Assembly: GCF_042675645.1 (NCBI RefSeq)
Contig: NZ_JBHTJH010000017.1
Location: forward strand, 868,001 to 932,000
DNA from: Sungkyunkwania multivorans
GTDB lineage: Bacteria > Bacteroidota > Bacteroidia > Flavobacteriales > Flavobacteriaceae
Length of the DNA: 64,000 nucleotides
Direction: 5' to 3'
In this document: piece by piece, positions 24,201 to 31,791 of the stretch
Numbering within the stretch: position 1 is the first letter of the stretch
Layout of the letters: each line of letters begins with the position of its first letter
Notes under the pieces: generated by a model
Seen by the model: only the letters and a program-made list of their open reading frames with translations
Told to the model about the DNA's origin: nothing
Database searches by the model: none
Position numbers and translations under genes: made by a program

Positions 24201-25559
24201 GGCCGAGTTCATCATTTTAGAGGCACCCTTAAATGTGATCTTGTCTTTTAGTGCTTGTCTTTCTGATCTTTCAAGAGCGTTGATCTCGTTTTGTCTTTTG
24301 GTGATCTGAAAAGCGATAAACTCTACAACGATCACGGCTCCGTCGATGATGATTCCAAAATCGATCGCGCCGAGACTCATCAAATTGGCATCGACACCAA
24401 AGATGAACATTAAGGACAAGGCGAAGAGCAGGCACAACGGAATTATGGAGGCTACGACAAGTCCTGATCTGAGGTTGCCTAAGAGCAACACCACTACAAA
24501 GATTACGATAAGACAACCAAGCACTAGATTTTCTGTGACCGTAAAGGTTGTCTTTGCTATCAGTTCACTTCGATCGAGAAAGGCATTGATATAAACGCCT
24601 TCTGGTAACGATTTTGAGATGGATGTCACTCTTTCTTTAACAGCTTCGATCACCTTTTTAGAGTTGGCATCCTTTAGCATCATCACCTGTCCCAAAACTT
24701 TTTCCCCCTCACCATTCCCCGTAATGGCGCCGAAACGTGTAGCTCTTCCAAAGCCCACTTTCGCAACATCTTTGACATAGACGGGAATGCCAGTATCATT
24801 TTTTACGACGATATTCTCAATATCCTTCAACGAAGAGACAAGGCCTTCCCCTCGAATAAAATAAGCTTGGTTTACCTTTTCGATATAGCCGCCACCCGAC
24901 ACATTGTTGTTCGTCTTCAAAGCATCGAAAACATCACGCGCAGTGATATTCATCGCGTTTAGTTTTTGAGTATCGATAGCAACTTCGTATTGCTTTAAAA
25001 AACCACCCCAGGTGTTTACCTCTACTACGCCAGGAACACCGGAAAGTTGTCGCTTTACGACCCAATCTTGGATGGTTCTCAGGTCTTCGGCTGTGTAATC
25101 ATCTTTAAACTCAGGTTTCACATCAAGAATGTATTGATAGATCTCTCCCAGTCCAGTGGTGATAGGCCCCATTTCGGGAGTGCCATAGCCCACAGGGATC
25201 TTTTCAGAAGCCGACTTGATCTTTTCTGCGATGAGCTGTCTAGGCAGATAGGTCCCCATGTCGTCTTCAAAGACGATCGTCACCACCGAAAGGCCAAACT
25301 TTGAAATTGACCGAATCTCTATGACACCCGGTAGATTGGCCATTTCTAACTCTACCGGATAGGTAATGAATTGCTCCATATCCTGAGTAGACAGATTACG
25401 GGAGGTTGTAATTACCTGTACTTGATTGTTGGTTACATCAGGAACGGCCCCTATGGAGATTTGAGACAAAGAATACATTCCAAATCCTGCTATGAATGTG
25501 GTGAACATAAGAACAATGAACTTGTTCTTTATACTAAAACGGATGATATGAGATAACAT
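21216..25559 (-). CDS. CzcA-type heavy-metal RND pump fused to a TolC-like outer membrane channel
   Basis: A 1447-aa protein. Residues about 1-1040 are a complete heavy-metal RND pump. The TM4 signature AIDFGIIIDGAVIVVE has Asp400, Asp406 and Glu413, the pattern of Co/Zn/Cd exporters (HME1) rather than Cu/Ag pumps. Residues about 1068-1447 are an outer-membrane factor domain like CzcC/TolC with long coiled-coil helices. Between them, KRKHKN then GFILVLVLLPFVSFGQQ (about 1044-1069) looks like an internal Sec signal peptide, so the two parts may be separated after export. The junction is near base 22361. Fused CzcA-OMF proteins are known in Bacteroidetes. The adaptor gene follows; a His-rich gene precedes. 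Confidence 0.9.
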   Translation of the reverse strand: MLSHIIRFSIKNKFIVLMFTTFIAGFGMYSLSQISIGAVPDVTNNQVQVITTSRNLSTQDMEQFITYPVELEMANLPGVIEIRSISKFGLSVVTIVFEDDMGTYLPRQLIAEKIKSASEKIPVGYGTPEMGPITTGLGEIYQYILDVKPEFKDDYTAEDLRTIQDWVVKRQLSGVPGVVEVNTWGGFLKQYEVAIDTQKLNAMNITARDVFDALKTNNNVSGGGYIEKVNQAYFIRGEGLVSSLKDIENIVVKNDTGIPVYVKDVAKVGFGRATRFGAITGNGEGEKVLGQVMMLKDANSKKVIEAVKERVTSISKSLPEGVYINAFLDRSELIAKTTFTVTENLVLGCLIVIFVVVLLLGNLRSGLVVASIIPLCLLFALSLMFIFGVDANLMSLGAIDFGIIIDGAVIVVEFIAFQITKRQNEINALERSERQALKDKITFKGASKMMNSAIFGQLIILIVFIPILSLSGVEGKMFKPMALTFSFALIGAMILCFTYVPVAASLFIKPTKTSTKNVSIRLMQLLNKIYEPTIHWALRSKKWVLGIALSLLTASLFLFASMGGEFVPTLDEGDFVIQPILKTGTSLSNTVKITTEIENILLEQFPEVKQVVTRIGAAEVPTDPMSMEESDVIIVLKPKREWTSASSKDELADKFKEALKVIPGMEVEFTQPIEMRFNELITGVRADIAIKIFGEDLNILAKKGNEIGKLIENVPGAADISVEKIAGLPEMNVQYDRTKIARYGLNIQELNDMVSMGFGGKAAGSIFEGEKRFDLVVRLDKEKRRDIDDLKNLYVDLPAGGKIPLSELAVICYKKGAAKIARDDTRRRIVVGINVRNRDLQSVVDDVQQLIDDNIKLPTGYSITYGGQFENLRSAKSRLKVAVPIALALIFILLYFAFNSIKDALMVYSAIPLAAVGGVLLLWIRDLPFSISAGVGFIALFGIAVLNGIVLIEHFKELKHKGFETMEALIKQGTRDRLRAVLLTAAAAALGFLPMAISTNVGAEVQRPLATVVIGGLITSTLLTMVVLPVLYALFNRSSNSKRKHKNPRLGKGFILVLVLLPFVSFGQQTTGLQLPELIALALENNAGLKASNLQVEQSHALVNGAFDFDKTQIYYQFDENNLALNDKPIRVFGIQQDFRFPTVYFSKRRANKARNLIAASSYEIQKKGLKRKVTARFYTYQIAREKENVYKKLDSLYADFARIASRRFELGETNYLEKITAASKQRQIHLNFKKAHNMAILAYAQLLSVVQPKDSIEIATTQIIKLPLDALSFNLTDSPEIRLYENRVSLLRSERRLEMQQLLPDISLEYFQGTNSELNQNLYGYQLGLKIPILFGGQSSRIKAASIAEDIVEAESYEYEIQLNAKLKILKLQLAQLQNALSYYETEGTALSDEILKTANGSFKNGEIDFFQYIQSMESAYEIKLDYLDKLHEYNQTIIAINHLTL

Positions 25560-25638
25560 AACATTTCTTCAATAAATAATCAATGTGAACAAAACCATGC
25601 CCTAAGTTGAACTTGATGTAAAAATGACCGTTGATCGA

Positions 25639-26037
25639 TTATGAAAGCTGTGGGGGATGCAAGAGTCCTTCGGAATGAAGCGAGGATGAAGGCGCTTGGT
25701 AGTAAAAATTTGGAATGGTCAACTCTAAAAGCTCAGGCGTGCCGCATTCGGTTTTTGAAATATTCTGGACCAAAACAACCGGAGGAGTAGTGTGCGAGCT
25801 ATTTTGAAAAGGGAGCTGCTCGTGTTCTCCTTTTTCTTCTTGGTGCTCTTGTTCATGAGTGTCCTTTAACGCTCCATAGTGCTTTGAAATAAAGACAAGC
25901 ATATTGTCACCATACTTTTCTTGATGAAATCGTGCATGTTCGATCAGCTCATCCATTTGAATGGCATCGTCGATTCCTATTCCAAAGCTCTGGAATAGTG
26001 CCATAAGGGAAAGCATTATGGAAACTAGGCGATGCAT
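25639..26037 (-). CDS. His-rich exported protein upstream of the Czc operon
   Basis: A 132-aa protein from an ATG at 26037; a longer form from 26073 would add 12 hydrophobic residues. The N terminus MHRLVSIMLSLMALFQSFGIG is a membrane anchor or signal peptide. The middle is rich in His, Glu and Gln (about 65-85: DTHEQEHQEEKGEHEQ), a likely metal-binding stretch, and one Cys is present. The family is not recognised. The gene lies 80 bp upstream of czcA on the same strand, so a periplasmic metal-binding or sensing role in efflux is suggested. Confidence 0.6.
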   Translation of the reverse strand: MHRLVSIMLSLMALFQSFGIGIDDAIQMDELIEHARFHQEKYGDNMLVFISKHYGALKDTHEQEHQEEKGEHEQLPFQNSSHTTPPVVLVQNISKTECGTPELLELTIPNFYYQAPSSSLHSEGLLHPPQLS

Positions 26038-26223
26038 ACACGTAAAAATAATGATTAATGAAATCGATTGCATGTATTTCGCTAGAATTCTTTCTTATTT
26101 AGAAGTGTTTTAAAATGGTAATCAACAGCTTACCAGGCATCGATGCAGAACGATTTATTCTGTGAAGGGTAAAGAAAATCGGCTCCTTTGAGTTATTTTG
26201 AAATGAACCTGAATAGAAGAAAA

Positions 26224-26559
26224 CTTTGCAAATAATCTTTCAAATCTTCGAAAGTACCAATTTGTCAGTTCGAGTGATCCCGAGTCCTCGGGATTGTATC
26301 GAGAACGCTGAGGAATTTCATAGCTTCAATTTACTGTTCGAACAGGATTCATTCCTCCACCTTGTTGCGGAATGGGCCTGAAAGGGGAAAACTTTGCAAA
26401 TAATCTTTCAAATCTTCGAAAGTACCAATTTGTCAGTTCGAGTGATCCCGAGTCCTCGGGATTGTATCGAGAACGCTGAGGAATTTCATAACTTCTATTT
26501 AATATTCAAACAGGATTCATTCTTTCATCTTGTTGCGGTATGGGCCTGAAAGAGGAAAA
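26224..26559. repeat. 168-bp tandem direct repeat (two copies)
   Basis: Two direct copies, 26224-26391 and 26392-26559, with the start of a third at 26560. Each holds CTTTGCAAATAATCTTTC, then GTCAGTTCGAGTGAT, a CCCGAG/CTCGGG hairpin and ATTGTATCGAGAACGCTGAG. The first half of each unit is almost identical; the second half has drifted. It fills most of the 638-bp gene-free stretch 26038-26675. The hairpin core is shared with the insertion in the glycosyltransferase gene near 405-438. Confidence 0.85.
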
Positions 26560-26579
26560 CTAGGACGAGGAAGCTCCAA

Positions 26580-26623
26580 TTACCTCGCAATAGCACTTTT
26601 ATCGTGGAGTTATTGCGAGGTAA
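26580..26623. repeat. 13-bp inverted repeat, possible terminator of the T9SS gene
   Basis: TTACCTCGCAATA pairs perfectly with TATTGCGAGGTAA across an 18-nt loop. It lies 53 bp past the stop of the minus-strand T9SS gene. The core ATTGCGAGG resembles a dispersed intergenic palindrome seen in Bacteroidetes genomes. Confidence 0.55.
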
Positions 26624-26675
26624 ATAGTGATCTCTAAGGTATTCTGATAGTTATGTCGCTGTAAGGTATCGCTTT

Positions 26676-27506
26676 CTAATTTTTGATAAACTTGATTGCC
26701 TTGCTATTTTCCAATTGCACAAAATACATCCCATAGTCCAAACTTGAAACATCAATTCTTTCAGAGCTATTGATGATACCATTTTCAATTTTGCGACCTA
26801 GGGCATCAAATATTTTGTATTCAAGTTCACTTTTAGCGTTTTGGAATGTGATAAAATCCGAAGCAGGATTTGGAACGATCTCAATGCTATTTTGGGTAAA
26901 ACTTTCAGTAGAAAGAGCTGATGCAAAATTCCAAGTGAATGCATCGAGTGCCATATAGTCGAGATTGCCCGTGCTAGAAAATATAAGCTCGTCTATTGGT
27001 GAAGCGGAATAGTCGGCCATGCCCTCTGTGGCAAAATCAATAAAAGTAAAGCCGTTATTTGGAGTCAAGGTCACAGGATTCGCAAAACCTGTGCTTTTAG
27101 TTATGCTAAATACTACAGCGCCTTCCTTTCGTCCGGTTAAGGTAAGTGTTCCGGTATGATTAGCGAGCGAAGTCGTGGCACAAAACAGATAAAGACTCGA
27201 AACAATTATGTCCGTTCCATCACTTGTAACCACTGTGAAGCTACTCCCATTATTTGTGCCATTACTGCCACCGCTGTTATCATAAAACTGCAAGTCTGGT
27301 GCAGTACCGTTCCATCCACAATTAGCGCAGTTAAAGATGTCATAGGTCTCACCAGCGGTACTCGACACTGAAAACATTTGGCCATTATCGGTAAAGGTAG
27401 AAGAACCCAACGTCTCGTCTTCAAAATCCTCGGTCGATTGAGCTAAAAGAGAATTGGCGCTAAGAAAAAGGGTAGTAGCAAATAAAAAAGGTAAAGATTT
27501 TTTCAT
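26676..27506 (-). CDS. Secreted protein with T9SS sorting domain
   Basis: A 276-aa protein. MKKSLPFLFATTLFLSANSLLAQ is a signal peptide; the ATG at 27506 is chosen because earlier in-frame starts (27515, 27569) only add residues before it. The middle (about 25-200) is a Gly/Ser/Thr/Asn-rich beta-sandwich-like region (FNCANCGWNGTAPDLQFYDNSGG) without a recognised catalytic motif. Residues about 205-276 are a T9SS type A sorting domain: VPNPASDFITF, YKIFDALGRKIENG, LDYGMYFVQLEN, IKFIKN. Surface-attached or released; function unknown. A lone gene with an inverted repeat downstream. Confidence 0.78.
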   Translation of the reverse strand: MKKSLPFLFATTLFLSANSLLAQSTEDFEDETLGSSTFTDNGQMFSVSSTAGETYDIFNCANCGWNGTAPDLQFYDNSGGSNGTNNGSSFTVVTSDGTDIIVSSLYLFCATTSLANHTGTLTLTGRKEGAVVFSITKSTGFANPVTLTPNNGFTFIDFATEGMADYSASPIDELIFSSTGNLDYMALDAFTWNFASALSTESFTQNSIEIVPNPASDFITFQNAKSELEYKIFDALGRKIENGIINSSERIDVSSLDYGMYFVQLENSKAIKFIKN

Positions 27507-28038
27507 AGTTGTCATATTTAGGTTAGTTGTTTCTTTAGGTACTATTGAATCTTGAAATACCTCACACAATTTTTTATAATGAAGTAATTGATTTCTATGC
27601 TATAAATGTAGACAAAATTATGCTCATCTTATTGAGTGGTCTAGCAATGCCAACATTTTTGCTCTAATAGATACAGTCGATAATTTCCTATTTCATAAAA
27701 TGATCGAATATTTTCGAATTCTCTAAGCGCGACAACGGCTGTTTTCACAGAATGAAAATGAATGATTTGGTCCTGGCCAAATATTGTTCGACCCACTTTG
27801 CTGAGGAGATCGTCAATGAGGCCCGACATTTGATGAGGTCGAGTTTTCTAAAGGTCGACTCCATCACCAATAAGATATATAAAGAGATCGTCTATGGCGC
27901 TTTACAACCGATGGCTGATATTGATATAAGACGTTATTTCGGTACAAAGGTGAGTAAAGGATAAAGTAGGTATAGTGAGTAGCTCTTTTTCCCTAGGCGA
28001 TGTTTTTTTAGAAATAGTAAAAAAGTGCATCTTTATGC
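27507..28038. other. Gene-poor spacer between T9SS gene and tRNA
   Basis: About 530 bp with no recognised gene. A 70-aa plus-strand frame at 27752-27964 (MKMNDLVLAKYCSTHF and on) is open, but no promoter or family is recognised; it could be a small orphan gene or chance. Nothing else is seen. Confidence 0.4.
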
Positions 28039-28068
28039 TTGCCAAAAAGAAAAAGGGTAGTATATTTG
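28039..28068 (+). promoter_or_regulatory. tRNA promoter (TTG -33 and TATATTTG -7)
   Basis: TTG at 28039-28041, a 19-bp spacer, and TATATTTG at 28061-28068 match the Bacteroidetes promoter TTG-N19-TAnnTTTG exactly. The tRNA begins 11 bp downstream, so transcription would start just before it. Confidence 0.75.
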
Positions 28069-28078
28069 CAGTCCATAT

Positions 28079-28151
<73 letters not shown>

Positions 28152-28156
28152 CAAAG

Positions 28157-28189
28157 AAGCCTCTTGATTATTCAAGGGGCTTTTATTTT
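28157..28189 (+). terminator. tRNA terminator
   Basis: AAGCC-T-CTTGA and TCAAG-G-GGCTT form a stem with loop TTAT, followed by TTATTTT. It begins six bases after the tRNA. Confidence 0.8.
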
Positions 28190-28306
28190 GGAGTCATTTG
28201 ATGCTTGCATCATTATGATGGAAAAATAAAAACCAATTATTACAAAGCAATAAAAGCTTCTTTGTGCAAGTCTCCAATTTAGGACCAACGAGCCTCGGCG
28301 AATTAA

Positions 28307-28353
28307 TCCTGTTCTCGCTACAACAAGCCAAATACGAAAGTGTTTGGCTTTTC
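28307..28353 (+). pseudogene. Remnant of a second tRNA 3' end with its own terminator
   Basis: TCCTGTTCTCGCTACAA (28307-28323) copies the tRNA-fMet 3' end TCCTGTTCCCGCTACAA with one change. It is followed, as in the intact gene, by a terminator: AAGCCAAA and TTTGGCTT with a T-rich tail (28325-28353). The sequence before 28307 no longer folds as a tRNA, so this is probably a decayed tandem duplicate. Confidence 0.6.
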
Positions 28354-28389
28354 TTGTACTCATATTGCGCCCGTGAAATATTAAACGAA

Positions 28390-28746
28390 CTAGTTCAACC
28401 CAGGAAAACTCGAAACTGGCTTTACCTTAATATCTTCAAAGTTCTCAGTGATGTAAACGCGCAGATCCTCTCCATGCTCAACGATCTGCCATTCGCCACA
28501 ATCATCGGCGAAATGTTCCACGAATTTTACTTTCAAATCTGGAAAACTACTTACAATCTTCACAGTAACATCTGCCTGAGATTTATTTTCGACTAATTTG
28601 ATCTTTCCATACAAGGGCCTTCCTTCAAAATAACAGGAGTCTAATTTCCTCAGATCTTTATCAGAATTGTTGCTGGGCATCGTAAACATATTAGAACCTA
28701 GATTGAGGATTCCAATAAGCAGTGCCAGATGTAAAAAATATTTCAT
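28390..28746 (-). CDS. Small secreted protein, 7(1) septoil knot (DUF6150)-like
   Basis: A 118-aa protein with a signal peptide (MKYFLHLALLIGILNLGSN). The rest is a run of short beta-strand units: GKIKLVE, SQADVTVKIVSS, DLKVKFVEHFAD, EWQIVE, DLRVYITENFED, IKVKPVSSFPG. This pattern of repeated [KSQ]AD/DLKV strands fits the DUF6150/septoil-knot family of Bacteroidetes. Function unknown; probably periplasmic. It is divergent from the symporter gene. Confidence 0.6.
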   Translation of the reverse strand: MKYFLHLALLIGILNLGSNMFTMPSNNSDKDLRKLDSCYFEGRPLYGKIKLVENKSQADVTVKIVSSFPDLKVKFVEHFADDCGEWQIVEHGEDLRVYITENFEDIKVKPVSSFPGLN

Positions 28747-28812
28747 AAAGAACTATTTGTTATGTAATGACCAAGGACGATGCCAAAGTGAGAAAAGTAG
28801 TATCTTCAAACA

Positions 28813-30165
28813 GTGAAATCATTTCAAGAGTATTTATCATATCTCGTTTCCTCCACAGAGTGGGTGATGCTCCTTTTGATCATTGGCGGAGGAATATTTC
28901 TGATGATCTATTCGGGCTTCAAGCCTTATAAATACTTCAAACATGCGATCGATCTAGTGTCGGGGAAGTATTCTAAAGCCGACGACCCTGGCGAAGTAAG
29001 TCATTTGGAAGCCTTATCTTCTGCCGTTGCAGCAACTGTTGGTTTGGGAAATATTTCTGGGGTGGCCATCGCCATTTATTATGGTGGTCCTGGAGTGGTA
29101 TTCTGGATGTGGCTGACGGCCATCATAGGGATGTGCATCAAATTCTATTCGGCCAGTTTGGCCATTCTCTTCAGAAAGGATCTTGGAAACGGAATATTGC
29201 AAGGAGGACCTATGTACTACATTTCTGAAGGACTTCCAAAAGTGGGGAAGGGTCTGGCTGCCTTTTTCTGTTTGGCCGGTTTGGTGGGCGTGTTACCCGC
29301 TTTTACCACCAATCAATTCACGCAAACCTTGATGGAAGTTGTGAGACCTGATGAGACCTTGTTAAATCTAGGTGAATTCAATTGGCGGTTGATCATTGGA
29401 ATTACCCTATCCATAATTACCTCTCTGGTCATCTTTGGCGGATTGAAGAAGATCGTTCAAGTGGCAACAGCCATAGTGCCGTTTATGGTAGGAATATATT
29501 TTATTGCAGCATTGTATATCATGTCCGCAAATTATACAGAGATCATCCCGTCTTTTCGGTTGATCTTCTCAGAAGCTTTTAATCTGAAAACGGCCATTCA
29601 GGGCGGTCTCTGGGGATTGATCATCATAGGGATACGGCGAGCGGTGTTCTCTAACGAGTCTGGAGTAGGGTTGGCACCGATGTATCATGGGCAATCGAAG
29701 ACCAAAGAACCGATTCGAGAGGGCTTGGTAGCTATGTTAGGACCCTTTATCGATACCATCATCGTTTGCACACTTACGGCACTTATCATTATCGTAAGCA
29801 AGTCCTATCTCTTGGCCGAGACCAATGGCATCACCATGACCTTGATCGCTTTTAAACATTCGCTGTTTGGCGTCGGTGATATTTTGTTGATGGTATTGGT
29901 AGCGGCATTCGCGCTTTCAACCTTATTTACCTATTCATATTATGGAACAAAATGTTTGTCTTTTTTGACCGACTTTAAAATAGGGAAATGGTATAATGTC
30001 ATTTACATTCTTAGCATTACCTTTGCAGCGTTGGCGAGTGTGGATGTGGTGATAGGCTTGATCGATCTTTCCTTTGCGTTGATGAGCATCCCCAACATGA
30101 TCGCGATCATTTACTTGTCACCAAGGATCAAGGAGGCAATGAATAATTACTTTAAAACGATTTGA
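28813..30165 (+). CDS. Sodium:alanine symporter family protein (AGCS)
   Basis: A 450-aa multi-pass membrane protein with the AGCS signature ATVGLGNISGVAIAIYYGGPGVVFWMW near residues 74-100. It also has LQGGPMYYISEGL and GIRRAVFSNESGVGLAPMYHG. These proteins take up alanine or glycine with sodium. The start is GTG at 28813. The stop overlaps the era start (TGATG), so the two may be co-transcribed. Confidence 0.88.
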   Translation: MKSFQEYLSYLVSSTEWVMLLLIIGGGIFLMIYSGFKPYKYFKHAIDLVSGKYSKADDPGEVSHLEALSSAVAATVGLGNISGVAIAIYYGGPGVVFWMWLTAIIGMCIKFYSASLAILFRKDLGNGILQGGPMYYISEGLPKVGKGLAAFFCLAGLVGVLPAFTTNQFTQTLMEVVRPDETLLNLGEFNWRLIIGITLSIITSLVIFGGLKKIVQVATAIVPFMVGIYFIAALYIMSANYTEIIPSFRLIFSEAFNLKTAIQGGLWGLIIIGIRRAVFSNESGVGLAPMYHGQSKTKEPIREGLVAMLGPFIDTIIVCTLTALIIIVSKSYLLAETNGITMTLIAFKHSLFGVGDILLMVLVAAFALSTLFTYSYYGTKCLSFLTDFKIGKWYNVIYILSITFAALASVDVVIGLIDLSFALMSIPNMIAIIYLSPRIKEAMNNYFKTI

Positions 30166-31052
30166 TGGAGAAGCATAAAGCAGGATTCGTAAATATCATC
30201 GGAAACCCAAACGTGGGGAAATCCACCTTGATGAATGCCTTTATAGGTGAGAAGCTATCCATTATTACGAGCAAGGCGCAGACCACGCGGCATCGAATTT
30301 TTGGTATCGTCAACGGCGATGACTTTCAAGTGGTATTCTCAGATACGCCGGGAATTATAAAACCTGCCTATGAGCTACAAGAGTCGATGATGGACTTTGT
30401 AAAATCTGCCTTTGAAGATGCCGATGTGCTTCTTTATATGGTAGAGATCGGAGAGAAAGACCTAAAGGATGAAGCTTTCTTCAACAAGATCACCAATACA
30501 AAGATCCCTGTTTTGTTGCTGCTAAATAAGATCGATAGGTCTAACCAAGAGATGTTGGAACAGCAGATGCAGTTTTGGAAGGAGAAAGTGCCCAATGCCG
30601 AGGTCTATCCTATTTCGGCACTAGAGAACTTCAATGTAGGAACCATTTTCAATAGGATCCTTGAATTGCTTCCAGAGTCGCCACCCTTCTATCCAAAGGA
30701 TCAATTGACCGATAAGCCTGAACGTTTCTTTGTCAATGAGGCGATCCGAGAAAAGATCTTGCTGAATTACAAGAAGGAGATTCCTTATGCCGTTGAGGTC
30801 GATACCGAAGAATTTTTCGAGGAAGAGAACATCATTCGCATTAGGTCGATCATTATGGTAGAGCGCGATACTCAAAAAGGGATCATCATCGGACATAAAG
30901 GTGCCGCTTTGAAGAAAGTAGGAATCCAAGCGCGGAAAGACCTTGAAAAATTCTTTGGAAAACAGATACACCTCGAACTATATGTGAAGGTGAACAAGAA
31001 TTGGCGCAGCAATGCCAATCAGTTGAAGCGCTTCGGGTATAACAAAAAATAA
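30165..31052 (+). CDS. era: GTPase Era
   Basis: A 295-aa protein. G1 is GNPNVGKST, G3 DTPG, G4 NKID, and a C-terminal KH domain follows (IIGHKGAALKKVGIQARKDLEKFFGKQIHLELYVKV). Era binds 16S rRNA and aids 30S assembly. The ATG at 30165 is chosen; a TTG one codon earlier overlaps the upstream stop. Length and motifs are typical. Confidence 0.97.
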   Translation: MEKHKAGFVNIIGNPNVGKSTLMNAFIGEKLSIITSKAQTTRHRIFGIVNGDDFQVVFSDTPGIIKPAYELQESMMDFVKSAFEDADVLLYMVEIGEKDLKDEAFFNKITNTKIPVLLLLNKIDRSNQEMLEQQMQFWKEKVPNAEVYPISALENFNVGTIFNRILELLPESPPFYPKDQLTDKPERFFVNEAIREKILLNYKKEIPYAVEVDTEEFFEEENIIRIRSIIMVERDTQKGIIIGHKGAALKKVGIQARKDLEKFFGKQIHLELYVKVNKNWRSNANQLKRFGYNKK

Positions 31053-31203
31053 TCTATCTTTTTTATTATTTTAGCAGTATTCCTCTAACACTGACCGACT
31101 TTGTTGTATTTGACAGGCATATTTTTTCTTTTCGCTCTATGGGTGGGATATAACTATCGCAAGAATAGAACTTAAGAATTTGTATCTAACAGTGATACTG
31201 TGA

Positions 31204-31713
31204 TTATGCGATAGGTGATTGCTTGGCGCTAAGGGTGGACAACATATAATCGTACAACGACCTCATTTCTCCCTTCCCAGCATCTTTACCCATTCTACCA
31301 GCAAAATAGAGTCCAAACCAGATAATAAGCATAAAGAACATCACAACCAACTGAGGAATAAAATCATTATTGATAGACCAGTTACTATAGGCCCAGATCC
31401 CAAAGATGATAAAGATGGTCGCCACGATCAAATGCGCGAACATGAACATGGTCCAAATACTTGGTTTAGGACCAAAAAGACCGCGCAGAAGGCTTTTGCC
31501 ATCTTCCATGGGTTCGATCTCTAAATGCAACTGTGGAGACCAGAAGTGTTGCTTGCCTCTGGGTATTCTGATAAAGACGTGATCATCGATGCGCGATATT
31601 ACAAAATCAGTTGTCTTCGATTCCTCGAACAATCTCAGTGCCTCTTCATTGGAAAATTCCAATTCGATGGTAAACCTTGGCCTTAGGACGACTTCATTGC
31701 TTAAAAGGGTCAT
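31204..31713 (-). CDS. Hypothetical membrane protein with two TM helices
   Basis: A 169-aa protein. The first about 85 residues are soluble and beta-rich (RPRFTIELEFSNEEALRLFEES, HVFIRIPRGKQHFWSPQLHLEIEP). Two TM helices follow (about 90-112 and 120-142) and then a charged tail. Similar small proteins occur beside era/der in Flavobacteriaceae, but the family is not recognised. Lies between era and der, on the opposite strand. Confidence 0.7.
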   Translation of the reverse strand: MTLLSNEVVLRPRFTIELEFSNEEALRLFEESKTTDFVISRIDDHVFIRIPRGKQHFWSPQLHLEIEPMEDGKSLLRGLFGPKPSIWTMFMFAHLIVATIFIIFGIWAYSNWSINNDFIPQLVVMFFMLIIWFGLYFAGRMGKDAGKGEMRSLYDYMLSTLSAKQSPIA

Positions 31714-31765
31714 GATCGGTTGTTTAACAGAACAATAAGTTACTGTTTTTTCTTAATTTTTAGCA

Positions 31766-31773
31766 TACCTTTG
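31766..31773 (+). promoter_or_regulatory. -7 box TACCTTTG for der
   Basis: TACCTTTG is an exact TAnnTTTG match 18 bp before the der ATG, giving a very short leader. The -33 region is T-rich without a clear TTG. Confidence 0.5.
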
Positions 31774-31791
31774 CCCCCAGAAATTTAGAAG

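Noticed and set aside
26224..26559. Insertion sequence
   Set aside because: No transposase frame and no terminal inverted repeats; the unit is only a tandem direct repeat.
27752..27964. 70-aa plus-strand frame upstream of the tRNA
   Set aside because: No recognised family and no clear promoter; noted as possible but not called a gene.
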